Source of the DNA: Burkholderia dolosa
GTDB taxonomy: Bacteria; Pseudomonadota; Gammaproteobacteria; Burkholderiales; Burkholderiaceae
Assembly: GCF_902499135.1 (NCBI RefSeq)
Contig: NZ_CABVPR010000023.1
Coordinates: 21,648 to 85,647, forward strand
Direction: 5' to 3'
DNA: 64,000 nucleotides
Made by a program: the position numbers and the translations under genes. This document shows, piece after piece, positions 38,822-47,776 of the stretch; positions within the stretch are counted from its first letter, which is position 1, and every line of letters starts with the position of its first letter. The notes under the pieces were generated by a model that saw only the letters and a list, made by a program, of their open reading frames with translations, was not told where the DNA came from and did not search any database.

Positions 38822-39391
38822 CGTCGTGGTTCGCTCGAAGTCGTCAGGAAGCGCTTCGACGCTCTACCACTGAAGCGTGCGATGCGTCGGAGCGACAGTT
38901 CGATCGCAGCATCATAGGCGTTCGCGCGATGCATTGCAGACGCCGCGCGAACGCGCGATCCGGGCAGCCGCAACGTCACTGTGAATTCGACGCGCGTGAG
39001 CGTCGACGTATCGATGCGCGCGATGCGGTAAAACCAGCATTGCCGCGCTCGCGATCGGTAAGCGATGCCGATCCCGGCTCCGCTTTCGCATCGCTCCGAA
39101 TCGACGGCACGTCGGTGCGAATCGTCGGAATGCTCACTATCGTTCGTCGATCCGCTACGACGATCCGCACGCGCTGACGGTCGACGAACGCGAGTTGTTC
39201 CGCCCCTACTCGAAACAGCTTGACCACGCGATCGATCACGCGTACTGTGGGCCACTGAAGTTTTCAAGAAGCGCGATTGCTGTTCATCATCCACCGCGAC
39301 GAGCGCGGTATTCGTTGTCCTCTCCCTCCTTGATTCTTTTTCCCGCGTCCGTTCGTGGCGCATCTGCACGTTCATTTTCAGGAGATCCAAC
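38822..39391. other. 570-bp region between tarD and the cold-shock gene
   Basis: No gene with convincing start, ribosome site and family likeness is seen. A short plus-strand stretch (39140-39260) translates into a protein-like phrase (YDDPHALTVDERELF) without start or stop context, perhaps a degraded gene end. The last 100 bp before 39392 are T/C-rich and may form the long 5' leader common for cold-shock mRNA. Confidence 0.35.
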
Positions 39392-39595
39392 ATGGATACC
39401 GGTACCGTCAAGTGGTTCAACGACAGCAAGGGCTTCGGCTTCATCACGCCCGACAACGGCGGCGACGATCTGTTCGCCCACTTCTCTGAAATTCGCGGCG
39501 ACGGCTTCAAGACGCTCGCCGAAGGCCAGAAGGTCAGCTACGAGACCAAAAAGGGCCCCAAAGGCCTGCAGGCTTCGAATATCACTCCGCTTTAA
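39392..39595 (+). CDS. cspA: Cold-shock domain RNA/DNA-binding protein (CspA family)
   Basis: A 67-residue single OB-fold protein with the RNP motifs KGFGFITP and DLFAHFS. It begins [17 protein letters not shown]. CspA proteins melt RNA secondary structure during cold or stress. It has AGGAG seven bases before the start and a GC-rich inverted repeat 8 bp after the stop (39604-39629). It opens a run of very small genes. Confidence 0.95.
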   Translation: MDTGTVKWFNDSKGFGFITPDNGGDDLFAHFSEIRGDGFKTLAEGQKVSYETKKGPKGLQASNITPL

Positions 39596-39844
39596 TTCCG
39601 CACGCTGCCGGCGCCCGTCGCGCGGCAGCATGCAATCGCGGCGCCTCGCGCTGCCTGCATCGGAGTGCCAACACATTCCGATGCAGAGGTCCGATCCGGC
39701 TCCGCCCGCTTTCGCGTGCGGACGTCGGTCGTGTGTGCGTCAACGTACACATGCGTCCGATGCGGCGTACGCGCACTTGCGCACGGCGGGATCGGGCGAG
39801 GCCCGCTCATCGCGTCGCGCAAGCGGCGCAGCAGGAGAACCTGC

Positions 39845-40009
39845 ATGACCCGAATTCCGTCCCGCGGCAACAAGACGCCGCCGAGAAACAAGCACGCGCT
39901 TGCGTTGCCGAAGCTCGGCACTGCGTTGAACTGGGTAGCGCCCAAGCTCGAGCCTGTCACGAAAGCGCGCGCAAGCACCAGGAAGCGCACGCCTGCTTCA
40001 CCGCAATGA
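39845..40009 (+). CDS. Small basic protein, function unknown
   Basis: A 54-residue frame opens at ATG 39845 with AGGAG seven bases upstream. The product is highly basic (MTRIPSRGNKTPPRNKH, then KARASTRKRTPASPQ) with a central hydrophobic stretch TALNWVAP. It could be a small nucleic-acid- or ribosome-associated protein, but no family is recognised. The good ribosome site is the main support. Confidence 0.45.
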   Translation: MTRIPSRGNKTPPRNKHALALPKLGTALNWVAPKLEPVTKARASTRKRTPASPQ

Positions 40010-40471
40010 CCAATCTGTCCGCCGACAGATTCGTCTACCCGAAATCGTTCTGCTACGACACGCGTGCACCGCGCGTCGATTACCGATGCAACGATCGACG
40101 CGCATCCTGCGTGTGAGCGAAATAGCGATTCGCTTCACGTCGCGCGATCGAACCCGACATCGCGACGATACGACTGCACCGGTCGTGCCCGTTCGTCATC
40201 CGATATATCGAAGCGCGCCTGCGCCGATCCGTCGTTCGTGTACATCCGAAATTGAGATGGACACCCGACGAACGACGCGCGTATGATCGATTCATCGAGC
40301 ACGCGTTGTCCTCCGGCTGCTCGCTTCTTCATCTGCCCTCTCGCTGCATTGCGCGTCGTGTCACGCGCATGGTTTTGTCCCTTTCACATCACCCGTATCG
40401 CCGTCCAGCGGTCATGCGGCTGAACGCGCATATCGACGCAATCCGTCGCAAGCGCGCCTCAGGAGTTCATC
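40010..40471. other. 462-bp region without a clear gene
   Basis: This stretch separates the basic small gene from the 94-residue gene. Several short frames are open, but none has a ribosome site or coding bias. A/T content is higher at 40200-40260. A CTCAGGAG ribosome site at its end serves the next gene. Confidence 0.3.
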
Positions 40472-40756
40472 ATGAGCATGCATCTCTATCGCGGATTCGA
40501 AATCTATCCGCTCATTTATCCGCACGTGCCGGCCATCAACGGCAGTGCCCACAACTACGATGCGGGGTTCGACGCGGCAGTGAAGATCTGCCTGCGCGGC
40601 ACCACCGACACGGTGACGCAAAGCCAGACGTTCCGCTTGCTCGATCGCGCGCCGTTCGGCACCGCGGGCGACGCACGTCGCGCGTCGGTGCGCTACGCCG
40701 AAAACATCATCGACGACAATCGCGACAAGCAGGATTTCTTTCCCAGCGCGTCCTGA
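40472..40756 (+). CDS. Conserved-looking hypothetical protein, 94 residues
   Basis: The protein opens MSMHLYRGFEIYPLIYPHVP and continues with QTFRLLDRAPFGTAGDARR and YAENIIDDNRDKQDFF. It is soluble, mixed charge, with a Tyr-rich start. A strong AGGAG lies seven bases before the ATG. It seems to be the first of a tight run (40472-41478) of four small genes. No function is recognised. Confidence 0.65.
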   Translation: MSMHLYRGFEIYPLIYPHVPAINGSAHNYDAGFDAAVKICLRGTTDTVTQSQTFRLLDRAPFGTAGDARRASVRYAENIIDDNRDKQDFFPSAS

Positions 40757-40803
40757 CGCGACGCGCGACGGCAATACGAACTGCCCGTTATCCGGAGGAC
40801 GAA

Positions 40804-41013
40804 ATGATCATCGACGAACTGCTTGGCCTCGTCAGGCGACGCGAAGTCGCGTGGAGCGACGTCGCGCTGCCTGCCGAAATCGCCGACTCGGCACTCGGCC
40901 ATCAACCGGCGCTGCAGATGTTTGCGGCCGTTCGCGCGCTGTCGATCGGCGCCGGATATTCGGAATTCGAATCCGATGAAATCGCGAGCGCCGTGATGAC
41001 GCGGCTCGGCTAG
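40804..41013 (+). CDS. Hypothetical acidic small protein, 69 residues
   Basis: It begins MIIDELLGLVRRREVAWSDV and is acidic and helical (LQMFAAVRALSIGAG, FESDEIASAVMTRLG). A GGAGGA site precedes the start by five bases. It follows the 94-residue gene by 47 bp and precedes the S21 gene by 36 bp, so they probably form one message. Function unknown. Confidence 0.6.
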   Translation: MIIDELLGLVRRREVAWSDVALPAEIADSALGHQPALQMFAAVRALSIGAGYSEFESDEIASAVMTRLG

Positions 41014-41049
41014 CCGGATTCCCGCCCACCGTTTCGAAACAGGATTCCC

Positions 41050-41262
41050 ATGACGACCATTACGCTGAAGGCCAACGAACCGATCGACGTCGCGCTCCGG
41101 CGATTCCGGCGAGACATCGAGAAAACCGGCCTGATCCGCGAATTGCGCAGCCGCACCAGCTACGAAAAACCGACCGCGGAGCGCAAGCGGAAAAAAGCGA
41201 GTGCCGTTGCGCGACAGCGGCTGCGAACGCGACGTTTGTTGCCGCCGCGCAAAATGTACTAG
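41050..41262 (+). CDS. rpsU: 30S ribosomal protein S21 paralogue
   Basis: A 70-residue protein with the S21 pattern: [19 protein letters not shown], then [12 protein letters not shown], then a Lys/Arg-rich end ([16 protein letters not shown]). S21 helps start translation by placing the mRNA near the anti-Shine-Dalgarno. Burkholderia carry several S21 copies. This one is embedded with small unknown genes downstream of a cold-shock gene, so it may be a stress-specific form. AGGA lies six bases before the ATG. Confidence 0.9.
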   Translation: MTTITLKANEPIDVALRRFRRDIEKTGLIRELRSRTSYEKPTAERKRKKASAVARQRLRTRRLLPPRKMY

Positions 41263-41271
41263 GAGAGCGCC

Positions 41272-41478
41272 GTGTACGACATGCCGAGCGAAGAGCCGCC
41301 ATTTTTCCCGCTCACGAAATGCGAAGTCGATTTCGATCGACAGAAAGACATGGTGATGCTGCTGCCGAGCTTCTACGCGTTCGGATGCGAGTACACGAGC
41401 CGCGGCCTTCTGATCGGGCGCGACGATGCGTTCCGGCTGATCGCCGCGATCGAGAAGGCGCTCAGTGTCGACGCATGA
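41272..41478 (+). CDS. Hypothetical small protein, 68 residues
   Basis: A GTG start with AGGAG six bases upstream gives MYDMPSEEPPFFPLTKCEVD. An in-frame ATG three codons on is an alternative. The product has a hydrophobic middle (MVMLLPSFYAFG) and a C-terminal helix (FRLIAAIEKALSVDA). It is separated from the S21 gene by only nine bases, so the two are very likely co-translated. No family is recognised. Confidence 0.6.
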   Translation: MYDMPSEEPPFFPLTKCEVDFDRQKDMVMLLPSFYAFGCEYTSRGLLIGRDDAFRLIAAIEKALSVDA

Positions 41479-41594
41479 ATCAACGTTCACGCACGACGGT
41501 GTAGCGGCGGCATGATGCGACCTCGTCGACGAGCGCCCGGCGCCGTGCCGATCCATGCCGATTCGTACGAGCGGGCGTCGCGCCGGCGCATGCA

Positions 41595-42566
41595 TCATCC
41601 GTTCTTGCCCGATCGTGCATCCGCCGCACGACCCGGTGCGCGTTCGTCATTGCGGGCCGCTGCGTCATGCTTCACGTGATCGATGAATGCGCGCAGCTTC
41701 GGCGCGATCTGCCGGCGGCTCGGATAGTAGAGAAATACACCCGGCATCATCGGCGCGAACGGCTCCAGCACTTGCACCAGTTTTCCCGCCTTCAGCCCTT
41801 CGGCGACCATCGGTTCGGGTAGTTGCGCAAGGCCGACGCCTTCGAGCGCCGCACCGAGCACGGTCGGAAAATCGCGCGCGACAAGCGGCCCCGACACCGC
41901 GGCCTCGATCGTGCGGCCGCCGTCGTCGAACGACCACGGCGCGAGCGCGCCGTTGGAGCGCCGCCATCGCACGCATGCATGGCCGCGCAGATCGTCGATG
42001 CGTTCGGGACGGTCATGATCGGCGAAGTACGCCGGGCTTCCGACGACGACGAAACGAAACGGCGGTGTCAGCGGCACCGCGACCATGTCGGCGGCAACGA
42101 ACTGACCGAGCCGCATGCCGGCATCGAACCCTTCCGCTGCGAGATCGACCAGCTTTTCGCTCGCGTCGATCTCCACCTCGATCTCCGGATACGCATTGCA
42201 GAACGACGCAATCAGCGGTTCCAGCAGAATCGGCACCACCGCGCGCGGCACCGACAGACGCAGCAAGCCGGCCGGACGCCGGCCGAGTTCGCGCGCGGCG
42301 TCGCTGGCGGCGACCAGCTCTTCGAATGCCGGCTTCGCACGCGACAAGAATCGTTCGCCCGCTTCCGTCAAGCCGACGCTGCGCGTCGTGCGGATGAAAA
42401 GCGCGGTGCCGATGCGCGATTCAAGCGCGCGCACAACCTGACTCACCGCCGACGGCGTGACGCCGAGTTCCGCAGCGGCCCGGCGAAAACTGCGATGCCG
42501 GGCGACGCTGAGAAACGCTTCTACGCCATCGAGCGCGCCCTGCCTGACTGTGAAGTTCTGCTTCAT
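41595..42566 (-). CDS. LysR family transcriptional regulator
   Basis: A 323-residue LysR protein. The helix-turn-helix covers about residues 12-65 (LDGVEAFLSVARHRSFRRAA with SAVSQVVRALESRIGTALF). An effector-binding domain follows (VEIDASEKLVDLAAEGFDAG and DFPTVLGAALEGVGLAQLP). It is divergent from the methyltransferase/membrane protein pair, the classic LysR arrangement, so those are its likely targets. The start MKQNFTVRQGALD was chosen over longer frames without family support. Confidence 0.92.
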   Translation of the reverse strand: MKQNFTVRQGALDGVEAFLSVARHRSFRRAAAELGVTPSAVSQVVRALESRIGTALFIRTTRSVGLTEAGERFLSRAKPAFEELVAASDAARELGRRPAGLLRLSVPRAVVPILLEPLIASFCNAYPEIEVEIDASEKLVDLAAEGFDAGMRLGQFVAADMVAVPLTPPFRFVVVGSPAYFADHDRPERIDDLRGHACVRWRRSNGALAPWSFDDGGRTIEAAVSGPLVARDFPTVLGAALEGVGLAQLPEPMVAEGLKAGKLVQVLEPFAPMMPGVFLYYPSRRQIAPKLRAFIDHVKHDAAARNDERAPGRAADARSGKNG

Positions 42567-42695
42567 AGCGCATCGACATTGTCGTGAATAGTCGCTCGCG
42601 AGAGGCCATGGTACACCTACGCATGCCGATCGCGCGCCGCACGAAGCGCGACGCGCGGCCCGGAAATCCGCTGGAAATCGTGGAGGAACGCCGCA

Positions 42696-43550
42696 ATGAG
42701 CGATGCACTGGATGGCGTGCGCGGGCACTATCGCGCGACCGGTCTGACCGAGCGGCTCAAAGCTGCGCTCACCGTGTTCGGACCCGACGAACCGCTGCTC
42801 GAACCGCTGCAACTGGAAGCCCTCGACCAGTTTCATACGCGTGGACTCGCTGCGACCGCGGAACTCGCCGAACTCGCCGGGATTACCGCCGACATGTCGG
42901 TACTCGACGTCGGTTCCGGTATCGGCGGGCCGGCCCGCGTTCTCGCTTCAACGCGCGGCTGCCGCGTTGTCGGCATCGAACTCAGCGAACCGTTCGTCGA
43001 TGCCGCGCGCTATCTGACCGAGCGCACCGGACAGAGCGAACGAGTGTCGTTCCGTAGCGGCAGTGCGCTGGAACTGCCGTTCGAAGACGGCCGTTTCGAT
43101 GCCGCGTTGCTTCAGCATGTCGCGATGAACATCGCCGATCGCGCGCGGCTTTACCGCGAGATTCGGCGCGTGCTGAAGCCGCGCGGCAAGTTCGCGACGT
43201 TCGACGTCGTCGCCAACGGCAACGAACCGCACTACCCGGTCCCGTGGGCACGGACGCCGGACACGAGTTTCCTGCTAACCGCCGACGCAACGCGCGATGC
43301 GATCGAGCACGCAGGCTTCCGCACGCTCGCATGGCAAGACGACACCGCGAGCGCGAAGGCGTGGATCGCGCAACGGCGCATGTCCGGCCCGCCGACGTCG
43401 CCGCATCTCGGCATGGTGCTCGGGCCGGACTTCGCGCAATTGTTCGCGAATCTCGCACGTAATCTCGTCGAAAGCCGGGTCGGCATTTTGACCGCGGTAT
43501 TCGAGGCGGCGCCGGTCGAGATACAGAACCGGACGGAGAATCGGTCATGA
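42696..43550 (+). CDS. Class I SAM-dependent methyltransferase
   Basis: A 284-residue methyltransferase with motif I VLDVGSGIGGPARVLA (about 69-85) and motif II region FDAALLQHVAMNIADRARLY. The KPRGKFATFDVV strand follows, and the C-terminus ends in a helix bundle. An extended N-terminal helical region (about 65 residues) recalls small-molecule methyltransferases such as UbiE or sarcosine types. The substrate is unknown. GGAGGA precedes the ATG, and its stop overlaps the next start by four bases (ATGA). Confidence 0.85.
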   Translation: MSDALDGVRGHYRATGLTERLKAALTVFGPDEPLLEPLQLEALDQFHTRGLAATAELAELAGITADMSVLDVGSGIGGPARVLASTRGCRVVGIELSEPFVDAARYLTERTGQSERVSFRSGSALELPFEDGRFDAALLQHVAMNIADRARLYREIRRVLKPRGKFATFDVVANGNEPHYPVPWARTPDTSFLLTADATRDAIEHAGFRTLAWQDDTASAKAWIAQRRMSGPPTSPHLGMVLGPDFAQLFANLARNLVESRVGILTAVFEAAPVEIQNRTENRS

Positions 43551-44383
43551 CACCCTCGACTGCTTCCGTCGGTACCGTTCCGTCGCGTCGCGCATCGCGC
43601 AGCGTGCTCGCGACCGCATCGCTGACCGTGCTGTGGACGCTGCTGATCTACCGGCTGCCGATTATTCCGGCCAGCGGCGTGCCGACTACCGCACGCCAAT
43701 TGGCCGTCCACGCGCTCGTCGCGGCTGGTCTGTGGATCGGTCTCGAGCGCGCCGATTTGACGCCCAACCAACGCCGCACCACGTGGCTTGCCGTGGTGAT
43801 TCCATACACGTTGTGGTTTGCGGTCGCGTGGAGCGCGTCGATCAACGGCGTGTTCCGCGTCGACGCGTCGCCCTCGTCGGTGCCGTTGCTGCCGCTGGCG
43901 ATCTTCGTACCGGTGCTGATCGGTGCGCCGATGTTGTTGTCGTCGACGCGCATTGGCCGGGCGCTCGATGCCACGCCGACAAGCTGGCTCGTTGCCGTTC
44001 AGCTCTATCGCGTACTCGGCAGCTGGGCGCTCGCCGCGTGGCTGCGCGGGCAGATGCCGGGTGCATTCGCGTTGCCCGCGGGAATCGGCGACGTGCTGAC
44101 CGGCGTGCTCGCGTTGCCGACGGCGATCGCCGTCGCGACCGGTACGGCCGAAGGGAGGAAAGCGGCCATCCTGTGGAACGTCTTCGGCCTCGCGGATTTC
44201 GCCGTGGCGGTCACGATGGGCATGATCACTTCCGCGGGGCCGCTGCAGCTGATCTTTCCAAAAGTACCGAGCATCGGCGCCGGCGCATATCCGGATGTGC
44301 TGACGCCGGCATTCGTCGTGCCCAGTTCGATCCTGTTGCACGTGCTGTCGCTGCGGCAGTTGGTGCGGCGATCCGGCGAGTGA
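43547..44383 (+). CDS. Membrane protein, function unknown
   Basis: A 278-residue hydrophobic protein with about seven to eight predicted transmembrane helices (LTVLWTLLIYRLPIIP, TWLAVVIPYTLWFAVAW, LPLAIFVPVLIGAPMLL, PTAIAVATGTA, FVVPSSILLHVLSLRQL). It is coupled to the methyltransferase by a four-base overlap. No transporter family is recognised. The pair may modify and move a small molecule; this is inference from coupling only. Confidence 0.7.
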   Translation: MTPSTASVGTVPSRRASRSVLATASLTVLWTLLIYRLPIIPASGVPTTARQLAVHALVAAGLWIGLERADLTPNQRRTTWLAVVIPYTLWFAVAWSASINGVFRVDASPSSVPLLPLAIFVPVLIGAPMLLSSTRIGRALDATPTSWLVAVQLYRVLGSWALAAWLRGQMPGAFALPAGIGDVLTGVLALPTAIAVATGTAEGRKAAILWNVFGLADFAVAVTMGMITSAGPLQLIFPKVPSIGAGAYPDVLTPAFVVPSSILLHVLSLRQLVRRSGE

Positions 44384-44557
44384 TCTTGTTTGCGCATGCG
44401 GGGCGCGCGCGTGTGCGCTGAGCGGAACAGAGCCGGAAAATCGGTGAGGCAGGCGGCCGGTGAGGTGCCGCAACGAACCATCCACGCCTGCTATGAAAAG
44501 CGCGGCTGCGCCTCTCGAATCCGGCGATACGCGTCAGGCGGCTCGCTCCGCCGCCGC

Positions 44558-44587
44558 TTGCCATCCTGCTAGAAACCCCTGTAGAAT
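44558..44587 (+). promoter_or_regulatory. Sigma-70 promoter of tRNA-Gly
   Basis: TTGCCA (44558-44563) and TAGAAT (44582-44587) are 18 bp apart. The tRNA begins 11 bp after the -10 box, so transcription would start just before its 5' end. Confidence 0.7.
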
Positions 44588-44597
44588 TGCGCGTTCT

Positions 44598-44672
44598 GCG
44601 GGCGTCGTATAATGGCCATTACCTCAGCTTCCCAAGCTGATGACGTGGGTTCGATTCCCATCGCCCGCTCCA
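44598..44672 (+). tRNA. tRNA-Gly (anticodon CCC)
   Basis: The acceptor arms GCGGGCG and CGCCCGC pair fully, and CCA is encoded (44670-44672). The anticodon loop CTTCCCAAG contains CCC and decodes GGG. The T arm GTGGGTTCGATTCCCAT is standard. A terminator follows at 44703. Confidence 0.95.
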
Positions 44673-44702
44673 CTTTCCGGCTGCAACGCAGCCCGCGCAT
44701 GA

Positions 44703-44728
44703 GCCGCCTCGTCGAAGGCGGCTTTTTT
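44703..44728 (+). terminator. Terminator after tRNA-Gly
   Basis: GCCGCC and GGCGGC pair around TCGTCGAA and are followed by six T. Confidence 0.85.
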
Positions 44729-44804
44729 GTACCATGTGCCGGTTCCTCCGGCGCATCGCGCGAACGGGCCGTCGCCCGTAACCGAGCCTTTCTCTCTGTC
44801 ACCG

Positions 44805-45569
44805 ATGATGCACGACGATCCGAACGAAGCCGGCCTGCCGCCGCATGACGCCCTTCCCGACGAAGCCGCCGACGGCGCCGACCAAGTCAATCCGCTGCAC
44901 CGCCGCCGCATCCGCAGCTTCGTCACGCGCGCCGGCCGAGTGTCGACCGGTCAGCGCCGCGCGCTCGACGAGCTCGGCCCGCGCTTCGTCGTCCCGTACG
45001 CAGCCGAGATTCCCGACTGGAATGCCGTCTTCGGGCGTAGCGCGCCGCGCATTCTCGAAATCGGCTTCGGGATGGGCGCATCGACGGCCGAAATCGCCGC
45101 AAATCGCCCGGACGATGACTTCCTCGGCGTCGAAGTGCACGAACCGGGCGTCGGCGCACTGCTGAAGCTGATCGGCGAACAGGATCTGTCGAACATCCGC
45201 ATCATCCAGCACGATGCGGTCGAGGTGCTCGAGCACATGCTGGCGCCCGAAAGCCTCGACGGCGTGCATATCTTCTTCCCCGATCCGTGGCACAAGGCGC
45301 GTCACCACAAGCGCCGGCTGATCCAGCCGCCGCTCGTCGCGCTCCTCGCGTCGCGCCTGAAGCCCGGCGCGTACCTGCATTGCGCGACCGACTGGCAGAA
45401 CTACGCGGAGCAGATGCTCGAAGTGCTCGGCGCCGATCCGTCGCTCGAAAACACTGCCGCCGATTACGCGCCGCGCCCCGACTATCGGCCGGTCACGAAG
45501 TTCGAACGACGCGGGCTGCGGCTCGGCCACGGCGTGTGGGATCTCGTGTTCCGCAAGCGCGCGGGCTGA
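44805..45569 (+). CDS. trmB: tRNA (guanine-N7)-methyltransferase
   Basis: TrmB methylates G46 in the variable loop of tRNAs with SAM. The 254-residue protein has motif [32 protein letters not shown], and [16 protein letters not shown], the most typical TrmB motif. An acidic N-terminal 30 residues ([15 protein letters not shown]) is usual in Burkholderia. Two adjacent ATGs (44805, 44808) can start it. It sits beside tRNA-Gly. Confidence 0.93.
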   Translation: MMHDDPNEAGLPPHDALPDEAADGADQVNPLHRRRIRSFVTRAGRVSTGQRRALDELGPRFVVPYAAEIPDWNAVFGRSAPRILEIGFGMGASTAEIAANRPDDDFLGVEVHEPGVGALLKLIGEQDLSNIRIIQHDAVEVLEHMLAPESLDGVHIFFPDPWHKARHHKRRLIQPPLVALLASRLKPGAYLHCATDWQNYAEQMLEVLGADPSLENTAADYAPRPDYRPVTKFERRGLRLGHGVWDLVFRKRAG

Positions 45570-45617
45570 TCGGCGGGCGTGCGCCGGCGACTATCTCGTC
45601 GGCCGCTTCAAAACAAA

Positions 45618-45647
45618 CGGCCCGACCGGCATCTACCGATCGGGCCG
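45618..45647. terminator. Convergent terminator between trmB and uppP
   Basis: CGGCCCGA and TCGGGCCG pair around a 14-base loop. On the minus strand TTTGTTTT follows, so it best terminates uppP. Confidence 0.6.
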
Positions 45648-45679
45648 CTTCACCCCCGCGCGCGACGCGCACACGCCAC

Positions 45680-46510
45680 TCAAGCCCAGTTCAACCACCC
45701 GCTGTAACCGACCAGCAGCACGAACAGTCCGAACAGGATCCGATACCACGCGAACACCGTGAAATCGTGCGTCGCGACGTAGCGCAGCAGCCAGCGCACG
45801 CACACGAACGCGCTGACGAACGCCGACACGAGGCCGACCACGAACAGGCCCAGCGAATCGACCGTGAACGCATGCCAGTCCTTCACGGTTTCGTAGAGCG
45901 TCGCGCCGAAGATGATCGGAATCGCGAGGAAGAAAGAAAACTCGGTCGCCACACGTCGATCGAGGCCGAACAGCATCCCGCCGATGATCGTCGAGCCCGA
46001 GCGCGACATGCCGGGAATCAGCGCGAAGCATTGCGCGATACCGACCTTCAGCGCATCGAGCGGCGTCAGCGCATCGATCGACTGCACGCGCGGCGCAACG
46101 CCGCGCTCGCGCTGCCGCGCCTCGGCCCACAGGATGATCGCGCCGCCGACGACGAGCGCGAACGCGACCGGCACCGGCGAGAACAGCACGGCCTTGATCT
46201 TCTTCTCGAACAGCAGGCCGAGTGCGATCGCGGGAATCGTCGCGATCACGACGTTCAGCGCGAAACGCTGCGCGTCGGGCCGGCTCGGCAGCCCCGCGAC
46301 GACGGACACGATGCGTTGCCGATACTCCCAGCAGACCGCGAGGATCGCGCCGAACTGGATCACGACGTCGAAGGTCTTCGCGTGCGAATCGTTGAAATTC
46401 AGGAAGCTGCCCGCGACGATCAGGTGGCCGGTACTCGATACCGGCAGGAATTCCGTCAGCCCCTCGACGACGCCGAGGATCAATGCCTTGCAGATCAGGA
46501 TCCAGTCCAT
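45680..46510 (-). CDS. uppP: Undecaprenyl-diphosphatase
   Basis: UppP (BacA) recycles undecaprenyl diphosphate to the monophosphate carrier of cell-wall synthesis; extra copies give bacitracin resistance. The 276-residue protein has eight hydrophobic helices. It shows the family catalytic motifs [18 protein letters not shown] (about 17-34) and [14 protein letters not shown] (about 165-178), which contain the key Glu and Ser/Arg residues. The start [12 protein letters not shown] gives the family length. Confidence 0.95.
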   Translation of the reverse strand: MDWILICKALILGVVEGLTEFLPVSSTGHLIVAGSFLNFNDSHAKTFDVVIQFGAILAVCWEYRQRIVSVVAGLPSRPDAQRFALNVVIATIPAIALGLLFEKKIKAVLFSPVPVAFALVVGGAIILWAEARQRERGVAPRVQSIDALTPLDALKVGIAQCFALIPGMSRSGSTIIGGMLFGLDRRVATEFSFFLAIPIIFGATLYETVKDWHAFTVDSLGLFVVGLVSAFVSAFVCVRWLLRYVATHDFTVFAWYRILFGLFVLLVGYSGWLNWA

Positions 46511-46586
46511 CCGTGGCCCAACTCCGAAGTGGTCGAAAGAAAGGGCCACGATGCCGCCGCGGCCCGTCCGGCCGCGCGGCGCGACG

Positions 46587-47168
46587 TCACTTCTCGACGA
46601 TCGCTACGCGTATGCCGTTTGTAAGAATCGTAATTGTACCGGGTTCGTAGTTCACGCCGGCAAATTGCAACTGCTCGGGCTTGAACGTATAGATCGGATA
46701 GTTCGTCAGCAGCTGGGTGGCGAGCAGGCCCGCGGCCGCGCCGACTTGTTGCGTGTACATCTGTGCGTCGCCGTCGAGCACGAGACTGTCGACGGCCGGC
46801 GCCTTCAGCACGACCGAGCGGCTCGGCGCGTCGTACGCGAGCTGGCCGGACACCGTGAACTTGCCGCTCACCGGCGCGCGCAGGAACGGGCTCGCGAAGT
46901 GCGCGTCCAGCTGCACCGCGATGCGGTTCTGGTCGGGCAGCAGGCTGACGGCCGGATTCGCGAGCGACACGTCGACGACCTGCGCGACCGTCTTCTGATA
47001 CGGAAACTTGCGCGCGACGGCTTTCTGCACGTCGCTGCGCGAGAACGTGTAGTGATCGGGAATGAACGGAAACGTCGATGCGCACGCGGCAAGCGATACC
47101 GATACGCCCACGGCGCCGACACACATAGCCAGAAAACGGCGCCGACCCGGCGCGCAAGATGCGGTCAT
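46587..47168 (-). CDS. DUF1439 lipoprotein
   Basis: The 193-residue precursor has a lipobox SLAAC with Cys29, so the mature protein is a lipoprotein. The signal region also contains RRRFLA, a twin-arginine-like pattern, so it may use the Tat route. The mature part matches DUF1439 ([46 protein letters not shown]). AGGAGA lies nine bases before the chosen ATG; a GTG at 47177 abuts the same site and was rejected. The function is unknown. Confidence 0.8.
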   Translation of the reverse strand: MTASCAPGRRRFLAMCVGAVGVSVSLAACASTFPFIPDHYTFSRSDVQKAVARKFPYQKTVAQVVDVSLANPAVSLLPDQNRIAVQLDAHFASPFLRAPVSGKFTVSGQLAYDAPSRSVVLKAPAVDSLVLDGDAQMYTQQVGAAAGLLATQLLTNYPIYTFKPEQLQFAGVNYEPGTITILTNGIRVAIVEK

Positions 47169-47265
47169 GCTCAACACTCTCCTGTATCGGGCGCCGAAGC
47201 GCCGGCCGAAACCTGCGCTTCAGCGCGTGCTGCCAGCTTTTTCGTGCGCCGTACCCGCACGCGCT

Positions 47266-47583
47266 TTACCGCGCGTTCGCGACGCGCTGCGACGGCTGCG
47301 TGTCGGCCTCGAGGCGCGCGAGCCACACGAGCGCATCGTCGCGCGATGCACCGCACATGTCGACGGACGGCTGCAGCCCCGAGCAGCACGCCGGGCGCTC
47401 GGGCCGGCCGAAGATTCGGCAACGCAAGTCGTCGCCGAGTTGCACGCAGCGCACGCCGGCCGGCTTGCCATCGGGCATTCCCGGAATTGGACTCGAAATC
47501 GACGGCGCGATGCAGCACGCGCCGCATCCTTCGCGGCATGCATGCGGCGGCGGGACGTCGGCGCGCGCCGGGTGGACAGGCAT
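47266..47583 (-). CDS. YkgJ family cysteine-cluster protein
   Basis: A 105-residue protein with the YkgJ metal/cluster pattern: CREGCGACC near residue 17, then [19 protein letters not shown] and a C-terminal Cys (DMCGAS). The Cys spacing suggests a zinc or iron-sulfur site, but no activity is known. It precedes the DUF1439 gene on the same strand and is divergent from hemN. An upstream in-frame extension has no family likeness. Confidence 0.8.
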   Translation of the reverse strand: MPVHPARADVPPPHACREGCGACCIAPSISSPIPGMPDGKPAGVRCVQLGDDLRCRIFGRPERPACCSGLQPSVDMCGASRDDALVWLARLEADTQPSQRVANAR

Positions 47584-47776
47584 TTCGACGGACACTCGGC
47601 TCTCTCTGACGAACGACGAAAAACGAAAAAACAAAAAACGGTGCGGCAACCCGACGCAGCGCGCGGCAGCCTTACCCGGCATTGTGCCATCGGTGCTGCG
47701 ACGTTATTACACAATGCAGCCGAATCGCGCGTTCATATACTCGAACGCGTCTAATAGAAAGAAGCGCGAGATCGTC

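Noticed and set aside
38671-39177. Frame of 168 codons overlapping tarD and its upstream region
   Set aside because: Most of it is antisense to tarD, with no ribosome site and no family likeness.
47700-47776. FNR/Anr box upstream of hemN
   Set aside because: No TTGAT-N4-ATCAA-like dyad with acceptable match was found.
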